DNA of 64,000 nt from Saprospiraceae bacterium (GCA_041392805.1 JAWKLJ010000002.1:3487001-3551000), one strand, 5' to 3'; shown: positions 17,092 to 26,673, numbered from the stretch's first letter. Notes: generated by a model from the letters alone, not told the origin. Numbers and translations: made by a program.

Positions 17092-17955
17092 TTATTTTTC
17101 AATCAATTCTTCAACTTTAATATGCAAAATCAATTTCATTGGTATATTTTCATTTCTGTGTCTTCCTGGTATCCATGGACTACTTTCCTTCAAAAGCTTA
17201 ATTATCTTTTTACCATATCTCCTTTTCATTTTACCTGTTTGAAAATAGCCTTCAGCATAATCTACCTTTTCAACATCTCCATTATTACCAACAAGCACTT
17301 CTATTGTTATTCTATCTTCATATTTGCTTAAATCTTTTTGAATGTCAAGTTCTTTTCTTAAGAAATCAATTATCGTTTTATTTTCCGTTACTTTAGGATG
17401 TTGATTTGCATCTATATAATAATTTGATTCTCCTTCTTTACATGACTTAGTGGGAAAAATAAATTCAGTTGGATTTTCGATTGCTAACTGCAAAGAATCA
17501 ATAGTCATTATAACTGGTTTTTCAATTGTACATCTATCATTATACAATAAATATCCCCAAGTCCTATTTTCTTCAACTGGTGTGATATGTTCTCCACAAA
17601 TAGAAACTGCATATTCTTCATTTTCAATTTTGTGTAAAGAAAATATCCATTCACTTCCAACTTGAATTCCAGATAAGTATGGTCTACAGTCAGCTCCTCT
17701 ATCTCCCCAAACTGTTATAAATTTTCTATCTTCTTCTCCCTTTAGTTTTGAAAAAATTTCTACTTCAATTGATGTTGTTACAGTATCTTCATAGACTTCT
17801 GTAAATGTTATTAACCGGTTTACCTTGCCATGAATTGTAAGATGATTTCTTTGAATATTCTTCACCAATCCTCCATTCCAACCACAAGAACATGCTGTTA
17901 TTGATTCTATATTTATCGCTATTAAAATTGTTAAAATTAGAAGTATCTTTTTCAA
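17092..17955 (-). CDS. Secreted protein with NTR-like and TonB C-terminal-like domains
   Basis: 287 residues. Signal peptide (1-21, ...NIESITA) followed at once by CSCGWNGG, and later GADCRPYLSGIQVGSEWIFS and VSICGEH. This cysteine spacing resembles TIMP/netrin-like (NTR) domains that open many Bacteroidota secreted proteins. From about residue 200, DIQKDLSKYEDRITIEVLVG then NNGDVEKVDYAEG, and a late WIPGRHRNENIPMKLILHIK, match the TonB C-terminal fold found as a tail in such proteins. It probably acts in the periplasm or at the surface. The substrate is unknown. It is single in its cassette and its attC carries the intron. Confidence 0.65.
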   Translation of the reverse strand: MKKILLILTILIAINIESITACSCGWNGGLVKNIQRNHLTIHGKVNRLITFTEVYEDTVTTSIEVEIFSKLKGEEDRKFITVWGDRGADCRPYLSGIQVGSEWIFSLHKIENEEYAVSICGEHITPVEENRTWGYLLYNDRCTIEKPVIMTIDSLQLAIENPTEFIFPTKSCKEGESNYYIDANQHPKVTENKTIIDFLRKELDIQKDLSKYEDRITIEVLVGNNGDVEKVDYAEGYFQTGKMKRRYGKKIIKLLKESSPWIPGRHRNENIPMKLILHIKVEELIEK

Positions 17956-17982
17956 TGGTTTATATTTTTTCTTTTTAATGAC

Positions 17983-18049
17983 GCCGAACGTCCAGCATCG
18001 GCGGCGTTGCCAGCTTTTGCTGGCAATGAACGCTGATGCTTTGTTGTGG
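17983..18049 (-). other. attC site 17 (short type), of the Hsp70-SBD membrane protein cassette
   Basis: Minus GCCCACAAC (18051-18043) complements the cassette start GTTGTGGGC (19334-19326). Stem GCATCAGCG with its partner around TTGCCAGCAAAAGCTGGCAA, 67 bp. Confidence 0.88.
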
Positions 18050-18092
18050 GCTGCCTTCTTTTTTATTCTTAACCTGAGTTAATTTTATTGCT

Positions 18093-19295
18093 TCATTCAT
18101 CTTCGGTTTCTAAGTATTCACTAACATCAAATTCCTTTTGCACAATATTGTTTGTTTCATCACAAATTTGTTTTGCGATGAGTAATCCGAATTTATCTAT
18201 TTTAAAAAGGACTGTAATTTTCGCTTTGCCTTTTGGCAATTTAGGAAGCCCTGATATTTCTATAACTCCAATTGATTTATTTTTTGATGCAATTGGATTA
18301 CTGCCAAAAAAAATTTCTGACCTAATTGATGTTTGGTTGTCCTTAATAGTACGATAATTTTCAGATTTTTCTATTGGAATTTTGCTTCCTGCGTTGATGA
18401 TTTTACTATATCTATCACCTACAACATCTACACCCAAGCTATCTATTAAATATTTAGCCTTAGTAGCTGGAGGTGAAGATTGGAGATAGTCCAGTAAACT
18501 GTATAATAAAATAAGAATCTTTTTAGCAACTATAATAATTCTATTTATATACTTGTTTGCCCAGTCTTTTTTTACAAAATCAAAGAGCTTTTGGATTGTA
18601 TTTGTTAGTTTTTCAAACTGTTTTTGTTTTTGTAAGCTAATGATATTTTCTTTCTGTTTAATTATGTTGTCTAACTTGGTATACTCTGTTTCAATCTTAT
18701 CAATAAAAAGATGAAGAGTATCAAAAGGGGTTCTTGAGTTTTTATGGATGGAGTTGTTAACTTTAGTGGCTTTCTTTTGGACATCCTTCTCTAATAATTC
18801 TAATTGCATCTCATCGGACAAGTCATCTACAGTTTTTTCTATTTGAGAAACTTTAAATGATAGAACTCCGAATAAGTTAATAGAATCAAGTCCTCGTAAA
18901 AACTCCTTTATTGAGTAGTTTTTTGCATATAAAAAAAACATTGATAATATTATTCCGAGAAATACTATCCCTGAAGAATCAAAAGCAGCCCTTATATTCC
19001 AGTCCGCTTTGCATCTATTGCAGAAGTTACATAAGTTTTCATTTTCCTTAAATTGAAGTATCGAAATATTATTTGTTTCAAAAGAATTGCATTGATTGCA
19101 TATGATTTCACATTTTGAATTAATATCTCCAAAAAATACATTAGAAATACATGATATATTATCACATGCAAATCGAAAAATGAAAATGAGGCTAATTATA
19201 AAACCTATCGCAGAATAAACTTTTCTACTTTTCGACTTCTTTCTTACAATGAAAAAGAGGATAACTGCTGATAGAATTATAATATAAAGCCACAT
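18093..19295 (-). CDS. Membrane protein ending in an Hsp70 substrate-binding-like domain
   Basis: 400 residues. Hydrophobic segments at about 3-17, 28-43 and 108-124; between the last two lies a cysteine-rich loop with CNQC (66-69) and CNFCNRC (89-95), probably a zinc ribbon. A coiled coil covers about 145-235. Residues 286-385 look like the beta-sandwich substrate-binding domain of DnaK/Hsp70: SLGVDVVGDRYSKII, IPIEKSENYRTIKDNQTSI, IGVIEISGLPKLPKG, then KITVLFKIDKFGLLIAK. There is no ATPase domain in the protein or cassette. It is a membrane-tethered peptide-binding module without its motor, a layout I do not know from named families. It may capture unfolded or phage proteins (speculative). 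Confidence 0.7.
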   Translation of the reverse strand: MWLYIIILSAVILFFIVRKKSKSRKVYSAIGFIISLIFIFRFACDNISCISNVFFGDINSKCEIICNQCNSFETNNISILQFKENENLCNFCNRCKADWNIRAAFDSSGIVFLGIILSMFFLYAKNYSIKEFLRGLDSINLFGVLSFKVSQIEKTVDDLSDEMQLELLEKDVQKKATKVNNSIHKNSRTPFDTLHLFIDKIETEYTKLDNIIKQKENIISLQKQKQFEKLTNTIQKLFDFVKKDWANKYINRIIIVAKKILILLYSLLDYLQSSPPATKAKYLIDSLGVDVVGDRYSKIINAGSKIPIEKSENYRTIKDNQTSIRSEIFFGSNPIASKNKSIGVIEISGLPKLPKGKAKITVLFKIDKFGLLIAKQICDETNNIVQKEFDVSEYLETEDE

Positions 19296-19327
19296 TTATA
19301 TATTGTATTATTTTTTTTATTGGTTGC

Positions 19328-19467
19328 CCACAACGGCCCCGCGGAGGCGCTGTGCTGCCGGATTTTCCTCAATTTATGATTTCAAGCTTAAATTGTCAAT
19401 TCAGATTTTCAAAGATTTTTATCCAATTTTTATAACGGCAGCATAGACGCTCTCCGCTGTGTTGTAC
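19328..19467 (-). other. attC site 18 (long type), of the NADAR cassette
   Basis: Minus AGCGTACAAC (19470-19461) complements the cassette start GTTGTACGCT (20201-20192). Long stem as in the repeat cassettes but a different terminal loop, 140 bp. Confidence 0.88.
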
Positions 19468-19540
19468 GCTTTTTCCTCTTTTCAATTCTCTTCTTTAAAA
19501 TTTCAGCCTCGGCTTCTTGGATTCCTAGACAATTTAATTT

Positions 19541-20098
19541 TTACAATTTTAAGCCTAATTCATCTCTCACTTCCATTATAGCAAATCCTAATAAATTTTC
19601 TCCTTTCCAATTTCTTGGGTTTTCTATTCCTTCTTCTGATTCATTCATCCCTATTCCCCATATCTTATCATATGGACTTGCTTCTACTAGTATTCGGTCT
19701 TTTGTCCCTAGTAAATAACTTTTTAAGAAATCATTCTGCTCAAATTTATATTGATTTCCCAATTTTACTATTTCATATTTTTTCGACTCCCATTCAGGTA
19801 GTTCAAAATTTTTTACACTTCTTCCTAGCTGCTTGGCCTCCCCCGGAGTATTACTTTTCAATATTTTTTCTAGACTTTCATCATCTTTAAATAGTCTGGC
19901 TTTTTCTGCCATCATCCAATGTTCTGCTGTTTTATAATTTATTTCTTCTACCTTAAATTCTGATTCATACCATTGACTAAAACAGCTTTTTCCTACCTCA
20001 TCTTTATTTTTTATTTGATGACCCCAAAAGAATATATATTTCAATCGATTATTATTTGATTCATACCTATTTATTACCCAGTTTAAGTCGTATTTCAT
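19541..20098 (-). CDS. NADAR family (YbiA-like) N-glycosidase
   Basis: 185 residues, full length for the family. Signature segments in order: FFWGH (23-27), CFSQWYESEFKV, TAEHWMMAEKARLF (58-71) with the conserved Glu, PGEAKQLGRSV, then GNQYKFEQN, VEASPYDKIWGIGM and NWKGENLLGFAIMEVR. NADAR proteins hydrolyse N-glycosidic bonds in damaged riboflavin intermediates or remove ADP-ribose from nucleic acid, and some pair with DarT-like or other NAD-linked phage-defence proteins. No ADP-ribosyltransferase is in the cassette. Soluble and cytoplasmic. It is alone, with a 73-base 3' tail before the attC. Confidence 0.9.
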   Translation of the reverse strand: MKYDLNWVINRYESNNNRLKYIFFWGHQIKNKDEVGKSCFSQWYESEFKVEEINYKTAEHWMMAEKARLFKDDESLEKILKSNTPGEAKQLGRSVKNFELPEWESKKYEIVKLGNQYKFEQNDFLKSYLLGTKDRILVEASPYDKIWGIGMNESEEGIENPRNWKGENLLGFAIMEVRDELGLKL

Positions 20099-20194
20099 AA
20101 TTCACTTAGTTTTGTTTTTAAACTTTCTATAAGTAACTAAGCATCCTTCTAATTATTTAGTTCCATTTTTTTCAGATATATTTCACCTAATAGC

Positions 20195-20333
20195 GTACAA
20201 CGGTCCGCGGAGGCGCTGTGCCACCGTTTTTTTCTCAATTTATGTCTTTCTCCCTTAAATTTCAATTCTCTTTTTCAATCCAATTCAACTTTTTAAGGAA
20301 ACGGTGGCATAGATGCTCTCCGCTTTGTTGTAG
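20195..20333 (-). other. attC site 19 (long type), of a non-coding cassette
   Basis: Minus TGCCTACAAC (20336-20327) complements the cassette start GTTGTAGGCA (20812-20803). Terminal stem TGCCACCG / CGGTGGCA, 139 bp. Confidence 0.86.
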
Positions 20334-20812
20334 GCAGTACCGCCTTTTTTTATCCTCTTTTTTTACTAATGTGGGCCGTCTTTATCTCCACAATACGCAG
20401 TTAACTTTCTAATATTCAATATCTTACCAAAATGTCGACTCCATAAAAAATCAAGTGCTCATGATTCAGTTATGTTTCAATATGATTTAATCTACTCTCT
20501 AAATTTTGTGATTTAGATATATCAAACCTTCACTTCAATTCTGGTTTCTTCAATTGTCAAGGTTTCAACATGAAATTCTCTCTCTCTAAAGGCCCACTTC
20601 CATATTCTCCCTATTTTGTTTTCCTGCGCGTGTGCCTTTTTACAAATTTTGATATGCTTTAAAAATTCAACCTCCTCTTAAAATGTTAACCCTAATACCC
20701 AAATTTATCGCGGGTGAGCAAATATCATAATCCGATGTTTGCTCTCCTAAAAACAAAATCTAAATCTTTATAACTCGCTTTCAATAATACACTCTAGCCT
20801 ATTGCCTACAAC
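20327..20812 (-). other. Non-coding cassette, 486 bp
   Basis: No frame of worth on either strand. It keeps the general look of the 540-bp repeat cassette (pyrimidine-rich plus strand, a GGTTTCAACATGAAATTCTC stretch recalling GGTTTCAAGGAGAAGTTCTC there) but has little identity otherwise, so it may be a distant relative. It could carry a promoter or a small RNA. Confidence 0.7.
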
Positions 20813-20941
20813 GGTCCGCGGAGGCGCTGTGCTGCCGTTTCTATTTTCCAATTTATGTCTTTCTCTTTATCTAATCAACTCTCACTCATAATTTAATCTC
20901 TTTTACTAACGGCAGCATAGACGCCCTCCGCTTTGTTGCAC
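20806..20941 (-). other. attC site 20 (long type), of repeat cassette copy E
   Basis: Minus GCGTGCAAC (20943-20935) complements the cassette start at 21468-21476. Confidence 0.87.
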
Positions 20942-21476
20942 GCTGGCTTCGCCTTTTTCTTATATGTCAACCGTTCTACTTGGCTGGTGTGTCTTCTTCG
21001 ATTTTTCGATTTCTGAGGTCTCAATTAAAAAGTTAACAAACTAATAATCAAGATAATAGATTCTAAAATTTCAAATCTCGAAATAAGTGTTTATAATTCT
21101 CAATCGTAAATCTTCCACCAGGTTCCCATGAATTTCAAAGGTTAAACCGATATATAAATTTCGCTTCAATCTATTAAGATTTCAAGGAGAAGTTCTCTAG
21201 AATCAATAATCAATCTCCTCCAAAATGTTCAAATGTCTCCATGATTTTTCAGGCTCAATTTATTCAGATTCCTTTCCAGAATTTCTGATTCAATCCTTAG
21301 ATTTCTGTCAATTCAAGTTTCCATGATTCCATTGCTGACACACTTCCTTTTCCTCTATTTTTTTGATTCCCCAAAGTCTAGCCTGCTTTCCAAATTTATT
21401 CTTCTTGTAAAAATCTAAATCTCTTTCCCCAAAGTTAAGCCGATACAAATTCTTATTATACCCGCTAGCGTGCAAC
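20935..21476 (-). repeat. Repeat cassette copy E
   Basis: Practically identical to copy J (26003-26544), including private variants AAATCTCGAAATAAGTG and TATATAAATTTCGCTTC. A 76-codon minus frame (21308-21538) reads through the attC and is not conserved in other copies. TAACTTTG box at 21430-21437. Confidence 0.9.
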
Positions 21477-21536
21477 GTCTCGGCTATGTGCCGTGGCGGG
21501 CTTTTGCCCGACATGGACATATAGCCATTGTTCGGC
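21470..21536 (-). other. attC site 21 (short type), of the ATP-grasp cassette
   Basis: Minus TGCCGAAC (21537-21530) complements the cassette start GTTCGGCA (22478-22471). Stem TGGCTATATGTCC / GGCTATGTGCC type with inner GGGCAAAAGCCC, 67 bp. Confidence 0.87.
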
Positions 21537-21549
21537 ATCAGCCTTCTTT

Positions 21550-22440
21550 TTATTTTTTCAATTCTTCGTAAAATTCATCTTTGTCAGCATTGTCAGGTAA
21601 TCCCGCAACCTGTCCGTCTCCCAATTCCACTATTATCCAATTTCCATCTTTCTTCTTTGCAATGTCCATTGTGAAAAAATTACTTTTTATTTTAGGAATT
21701 ACCTCTTCAAAATTCTCAATTACAGGTTCAACGTTTTGGTAATCACCTTCATCCCAATATTTAAAAATACTCATTACTTCTCCGTTCTTTATGAATACTC
21801 TAAACTCTTTTGTTAAGGGCATACCACTCTCTGAATGATTTGTCAATTCTTCTAATTCTACGTATTCTCTAAAAACTAAACCTTCGTTTAAATCCGAATC
21901 TTGTAACTCAATAAATCTGCTGATTATTGAATTAGATTTTTCTTCATCAGATGCAATCGGAATAAAACAGGCTTCATTCCAATAATGTTTTTGCGATTTT
22001 ACGTAATCTTTAATTACTATTGGTTTATCTCCAAATACATTAATTTCATTTTTAAAATCATCAATTCTAAATTCAGATTTCAATTCTTTGAATGTCGTTT
22101 TTGGCGTAAATTCTTTAATCGCTTCGTAACTTTCAGGCAGATAATGGCAAAATCTGTATTCAATTGGGTTATTGATTAATTCTATATTTCTTTCGAGCAA
22201 AGAATCATAAAGTGTTTCGTATTGACTTGGCTTCAACATCCAACCTCTATAAATTCCAATTTCCTTTCCTTCGCATGGTCTCACTCTTTTCAGGCTTGAA
22301 TCTACATCGCCTCTTTTCAATTCCTCAAAGCTGATTAAAGATGTTTGGATAAATTTCTGCTTTGCAGATTTGTATTCCTCTGCATACATGTAATCAACTT
22401 CTTTTGGACTGAATCCGCTATCGCAAAATATCATTCTCAT
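21550..22440 (-). CDS. ATP-grasp domain protein (DUF4343-like)
   Basis: 296 residues. The N-terminal 110 residues form the pre-ATP-grasp part. PIVIKDYVKSQKHYWNEACF (140-159) supplies the ATP-binding lysine strand, EGLVFREYVELEEL the hinge with E and Y, and PLTKEFRVFIKNGEVMSIFK plus FFTMDIAKKKDGNWIIVELG the metal-binding strands, ending GDGQVAGLPDN. This matches the ATP-grasp proteins annotated DUF4343, which form an amide-type bond between a carboxylate and an amine on unknown substrates. Cytoplasmic. Alone in its cassette. Substrate unknown; peptide-tag or small-molecule ligation is a guess. Confidence 0.8.
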   Translation of the reverse strand: MRMIFCDSGFSPKEVDYMYAEEYKSAKQKFIQTSLISFEELKRGDVDSSLKRVRPCEGKEIGIYRGWMLKPSQYETLYDSLLERNIELINNPIEYRFCHYLPESYEAIKEFTPKTTFKELKSEFRIDDFKNEINVFGDKPIVIKDYVKSQKHYWNEACFIPIASDEEKSNSIISRFIELQDSDLNEGLVFREYVELEELTNHSESGMPLTKEFRVFIKNGEVMSIFKYWDEGDYQNVEPVIENFEEVIPKIKSNFFTMDIAKKKDGNWIIVELGDGQVAGLPDNADKDEFYEELKK

Positions 22441-22471
22441 TTCTTGATTGATTTCTTTTTTTCTTGGTTGT

Positions 22472-22606
22472 GCCGAACGGTCCGCGGAGGCGCTGTGCTG
22501 CCGGATTTTCTCCCAATTTATGTCTTTCTCTTTATCTAATCAACTCTCCCTCATAATTTAATCTCTTTTACTAACGGCAGCATAGACGCCCTCCGCTTTG
22601 TTGCAC
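22472..22606 (-). other. attC site 22 (long type), of repeat cassette copy F
   Basis: Minus GCGTGCAAC (22608-22600) complements the cassette start at 23135-23143. Confidence 0.87.
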
Positions 22607-23143
22607 GCTGGCTTCGCCTTTTTCTTATATGTCAACCGTTCTACTTGGCTGGTGTGTCTTCTTCGATTTTTCGATTTCCGAGGTCTCAATTAAAAAGTTA
22701 ACAAACTAATAATCAAGATAATAGATTCTAAAATTTCAATTCTCGAAATAAGTGTTTATAATTCTCAATCGTAAATCTTCCACCAGGTTCCCATGAATTT
22801 CAAAGGTTAAACCGATATACAAATTCTCTCTCCAATCTATTAAGGTTTCAAGGAGAAGTTCTCTAGAATCCACAATCAATCTCCTTCAAAATGTTCAAAA
22901 GTCTCCATGATTTTTCAGGCTCAATTTATTCAGATTCCTTTCCAGAATTTCTGATTCAATCCTTAGATTTCTGTCGATTCAAGTTTCCATGATTCCATTG
23001 CTGACACACTTCCTTTCCCTCTATTTTTTTGATTCCCCAAAGTCTAGCCTGCTTTCCAAATTTATTCTTCTTGTAAAAATCTAAATCTCTTTCCCCAAAG
23101 TTAAGCCGATACAAATACTTCTTATTTTCCGCTAGCGTGCAAC
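22600..23143 (-). repeat. Repeat cassette copy F
   Basis: Directly followed by copy G, giving two in tandem. It differs from the rest at its start (CGGAAAATAAGAAGTATTTG in place of GGGTATAATAAGAATTTG). TAACTTTG box at 23096-23103. Confidence 0.9.
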
Positions 23144-23271
23144 GGGCCGCGGAGGCGCTGTGCTGCCGGATTTTCTCCCAATTTATGTCTTTCTCTTTAT
23201 CTAATCAACTCTCACTCATAATTTAATCTCTTTTACAAACGGCAGCATAGACGCTCTCCGCTTTGTTGCAC
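23137..23271 (-). other. attC site 23 (long type), of repeat cassette copy G
   Basis: Minus GCGTGCAAC (23273-23265) complements the cassette start at 23791-23799. One base of the terminal stem is changed (TTTACAAACGG). Confidence 0.87.
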
Positions 23272-23799
23272 GCTGGCTTCGCCTTTTTCTTTTCTGTCCA
23301 CCACTCTACTTGGCTGGTGTGTCTTCTTCGATTTCTGAGGTCTCAATTAAAAAGTTAACAAACTAATAATCAAGATAATAGATTCTAAAATTTCAATTCT
23401 CGAAATAAGTGTTTATGATTCTAAATCGTAAATCTTCCACCAGGTTCCCATGAATTTCAAAGGTTAAACCGATATACAAATTTTCTCTCCAATCTATTAA
23501 GGTTTCAAGGAGAAGTTCTCTAGAATCCACAATCAATCTCTTCCAAAATGTTCAAATGTCTCCATGATTTTTCAGACTCGATTTATTCAGATTCCTTTCC
23601 AGGATTTCTGATTCAATCCTTAGATTTCTGTCGATTCAAGTTTCCTTGATTCCATTGCTGACACACTTCCTTTTCCTCTATTTTTTTGATTCCCCAAAGT
23701 CTAGCCTGCTTTCCAATTTTACTCTTCTTCCAAAAATTTAAACCGATTTATCCAAAGTTAAGCCGATACTAATTCTTATTATACCCGCTAGCGTGCAAC
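23265..23799 (-). repeat. Repeat cassette copy G
   Basis: Slightly short copy (a 9-base loss in the TTCGATTTTTCGATTT run near 23330). Shares TCCACCACTCTACTTG with copy D. TAACTTTG box at 23753-23760. Confidence 0.9.
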
Positions 23800-23931
23800 G
23801 GCCCCGTGTATGCGACGTGCCACCGTTTTAATTTTCCCAATTTATCATTTTCTATTTTTCATTTCAACTCTTATTTGATTTTTCAATCTCATTTTTATCC
23901 CGGTGGCATGATCGCATACACTGTGTTGCTC
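23793..23931 (-). other. attC site 24 (long type), of a non-coding cassette
   Basis: Minus AGCGAGCAAC (23934-23925) pairs with the cassette start GTTGCACGCT (24549-24540) with one mismatch. Terminal stem ATGCCACCGGG / ACGTGCCACCG type, 139 bp. Confidence 0.82.
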
Positions 23932-24549
23932 GCTGGCTTGGCTGATTCATTTTTGATCCTCTACCCTATTTTGTCTGTGTATCTTTTTTGAGCAGTCAAA
24001 TTGTTTAATATCCAAATCTGGTTTTTCGACTTGTTTATGGTTTTCAATATTTTTGATCACTTGAGTTTTTAACCCAGTTAAATTTTTACCAAACCGAAAT
24101 TTTATACACAATTGTTTATCAACTACTTAAAATGAAATTCAACTTTAATAATCACAGATTTTATATCAATCAATTGTTTGAATATTCACTACAATTGGGA
24201 CTCAATCACTTGTTTTAATAACCTGTTTACCTCTTATATTTCCAGTTTTATAAGACAATTTAGGCTTAATTCATGTTTTTTAATTGTGACAAGTTTCAAC
24301 CCAAATCAAGGTTGATGTGAAAAGTCAGGTTTGTGATGATAAAGAAGGTTTTACCCGATATTTCATCCAATTATATCGTTTATTTCATTTGACTTCTTAG
24401 CCAAAAGATACACTTCCACTTGCTTTCCTACTTGGGTTTTCCCACTGCGAGGGCTTTTCTTTTCCCGATACTTGATCTTTTGAAGTCATCCTTTTTTTTA
24501 CCACAATTTTAATCTTCAATAACACATATTGCGGGTGCTAGCGTGCAAC
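23925..24549 (-). other. Non-coding cassette, 625 bp
   Basis: No convincing gene on either strand. Its first 20 bases on the minus strand share GTTGCACGCTAGC with the repeat cassettes, then GGGTGCTAGC context diverges. A different AT-rich body. Promoter, RNA or decayed gene cannot be told apart. Confidence 0.7.
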
Positions 24550-24679
24550 GGCCCCGCGGAGGCGCTGTGCTGCCGTTTATATTTTCCAATTTATGTCTTT
24601 CTCTTTATCTAATCAACTCTCCCTCATAATTTAATTTCTTTTACTAACGGCAGCATAGACGCTCTCCGCTTTGTTGCAC
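24543..24679 (-). other. attC site 25 (long type), of repeat cassette copy H
   Basis: Minus GCGTGCAAC (24681-24673) complements the cassette start at 25207-25215. Confidence 0.87.
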
Positions 24680-25215
24680 GCTGGCTTCGCCTTTTTCTTT
24701 TATGTCAACCGTTCTACTTGACTGGTGTGTCTTCTTCGATTTTTCGATTTCTGAGGTCTCAATTAAAAAGTTAACAACCTAATAATCAAGATAATAGATT
24801 CTAAAGTTTCAATTCTCGAAATAAGTGTTTATAATTCTAAATTGTAAATCTTCCACTTGGTTCCCATGAATTTCAAAGGTTAAACCGATATACAAATTCT
24901 CTCTCCATTCTATTAAGGTTTCAAGGAGAAGTTCTCTAGAATCAATAATCAATCTCCTCCAAAATGTTCAAAAGTCTCCATGATTTTTCGGACTCAATAC
25001 ATCCAGATGATTTTCCAAAATTTCTGATTCAATCCTTAGATTTCTGTCAATTCAAGTTTCCATGATTCCATTGCTGACACACTTCCTTTTCCTCTATTTT
25101 TTTGATTCCCCAAAGTCTAGCCTGCTTTCCAAATTTATTCTTCTTCCAAAAATTTTAACCGATTTATCCAAAGTTAAGCCGATACAAATTCTTATTACAT
25201 CCGCTAGCGTGCAAC
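24673..25215 (-). repeat. Repeat cassette copy H
   Basis: First on the plus strand of three copies in tandem (H, I, J). It has private changes near 24995 (ACATCCAGATGATTTTCC). TAACTTTG box at 25169-25176. Confidence 0.9.
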
Positions 25216-25344
25216 GGTCCGCGGAGGCGCTGTGCTGCCGTTTTTATTTCTCAATTTATGTCTTTCTCTTTATCTAATCAACTCTCACTCATAATTTAAT
25301 CTCTTTTACTAACGGCAGCATAGACGCCCTCCGCTTTGTTGCAC
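25209..25344 (-). other. attC site 26 (long type), of repeat cassette copy I
   Basis: Minus TCGTGCAAC (25346-25338) against cassette start GTTGCACGC (25880-25872). The R'' side has T where other copies have G, a variant shared only with attC 27. Confidence 0.87.
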
Positions 25345-25880
25345 GATGGCTTCGCCTTTTTCTTTTATGTCAACCGTTCTACTTGGCTGGTGTGTCTTCT
25401 TCGATTTTTCGATTTATGAGGTCTCAATTAAAAAGTTAACAAACTAATAATCAAGATAATAGATTCTAAAATTTCAATTCTCTAAATAAGTATTTATAAT
25501 TCTCAATCGTAAATCTTCCACCAAGTTCCTATGAATTTCAAAGGTTAAACCGATATACAAATTCTCTCTCCAATCTATTAAGGTTTCAAGGAGAAGTTCT
25601 CTAGAATCCACAATTAATCTCCTCCAAAATGTTCAAATGTCTCCATGATTTTTCAGACTCGATTTATTCAGATTCCTTTCCAGAATTTCTGATTCAATCC
25701 TTAGATTTCTATCAATCCAAGTTTCCATGATTCCATTGCTGACACACTTCCTTTTCCTCTATTTTTTTGATTCCCCAAAGTCTAGCCTGCTTTCCAATTT
25801 TACTCTTCTTCCAAAAATTTAAACCGATTTATCCAAAGTTAAGCCGATACTAATTCTTATTATACCCGCTAGCGTGCAAC
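25338..25880 (-). repeat. Repeat cassette copy I
   Basis: Nearly identical to copy A 23 kb away and to copy C. Middle member of the tandem H-I-J. TAACTTTG box at 25834-25841. Confidence 0.9.
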
Positions 25881-26009
25881 GTCTCGCGGAGGCGCTGTGC
25901 TGCCGTTTTTATTTTCCAATTTATGTCTTTCTCTTTATCTAATCAACTCTCACTCATAATTTAATCTCTTTTACTAACGGCAGCATAGACGCCCTCCGCT
26001 TTGTTGCAC
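25874..26009 (-). other. attC site 27 (long type), of repeat cassette copy J
   Basis: Minus TCGTGCAAC (26011-26003) against cassette start GTTGCACGC (26544-26536), with the same T variant as attC 26. Confidence 0.87.
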
Positions 26010-26544
26010 GATGGCTTCGCCTTTTTCTTATATGTCAACCGTTCTACTTGGCTGGTGTGTCTTCTTCGATTTTTCGATTTCTGAGGTCTCAATTAAAAAG
26101 TTAACAAACTAATAATCAAGATAATAGATTCTAAAATTTCAAATCTCGAAATAAGTGTTTATAATTCTCAATCGTAAATCTTCCACCAGGTTCCCATGAA
26201 TTTCAAAGGTTAAACCGATATATAAATTTCGCTTCAATCTATTAAGATTTCAAGGAGAAGTTCTCTAGAATCAATAATCAATCTCCTCCAAAATGTTCAA
26301 ATGTCTCCATGATTTTTCAGGCTCAATTTATTCAGATTCCTTTCCAGAATTTCTGATTCAATCCTTAGATTTCTGTCAATTCAAGTTTCCATGATTCCAT
26401 TGCTGACACACTTCCTTTTCCTCTATTTTTTTGATTCCCCAAAGTCTAGCCTGCTTTCCAAATTTATTCTTCTTGTAAAAATCTAAATCTCTTTCCCCAA
26501 AGTTAAGCCGATACAAATTCTTATTATACCCGCTAGCGTGCAAC
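26003..26544 (-). repeat. Repeat cassette copy J
   Basis: Practically identical to copy E. It is the repeat copy closest to the recombinase. TAACTTTG box at 26498-26505. Confidence 0.9.
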
Positions 26545-26673
26545 GTTCCGCGGAGGCGCTGTGCTGCCGTTTTTATTTTCCAATTTATGTCTTTCTCTTT
26601 ATCTAATCAACTCTCCCTCATAATTTAATCTCTTTTACTAACGGCAGCATAGACGACCTCCGCTTTGTTCAGT
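26538..26673 (-). other. attC site 28 (long type), of a lipoprotein cassette
   Basis: Minus TGCACTGAAC (26676-26667) complements the cassette start GTTCAGTGCA (27340-27331). Inner stem as in the repeat cassettes. Confidence 0.88.
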
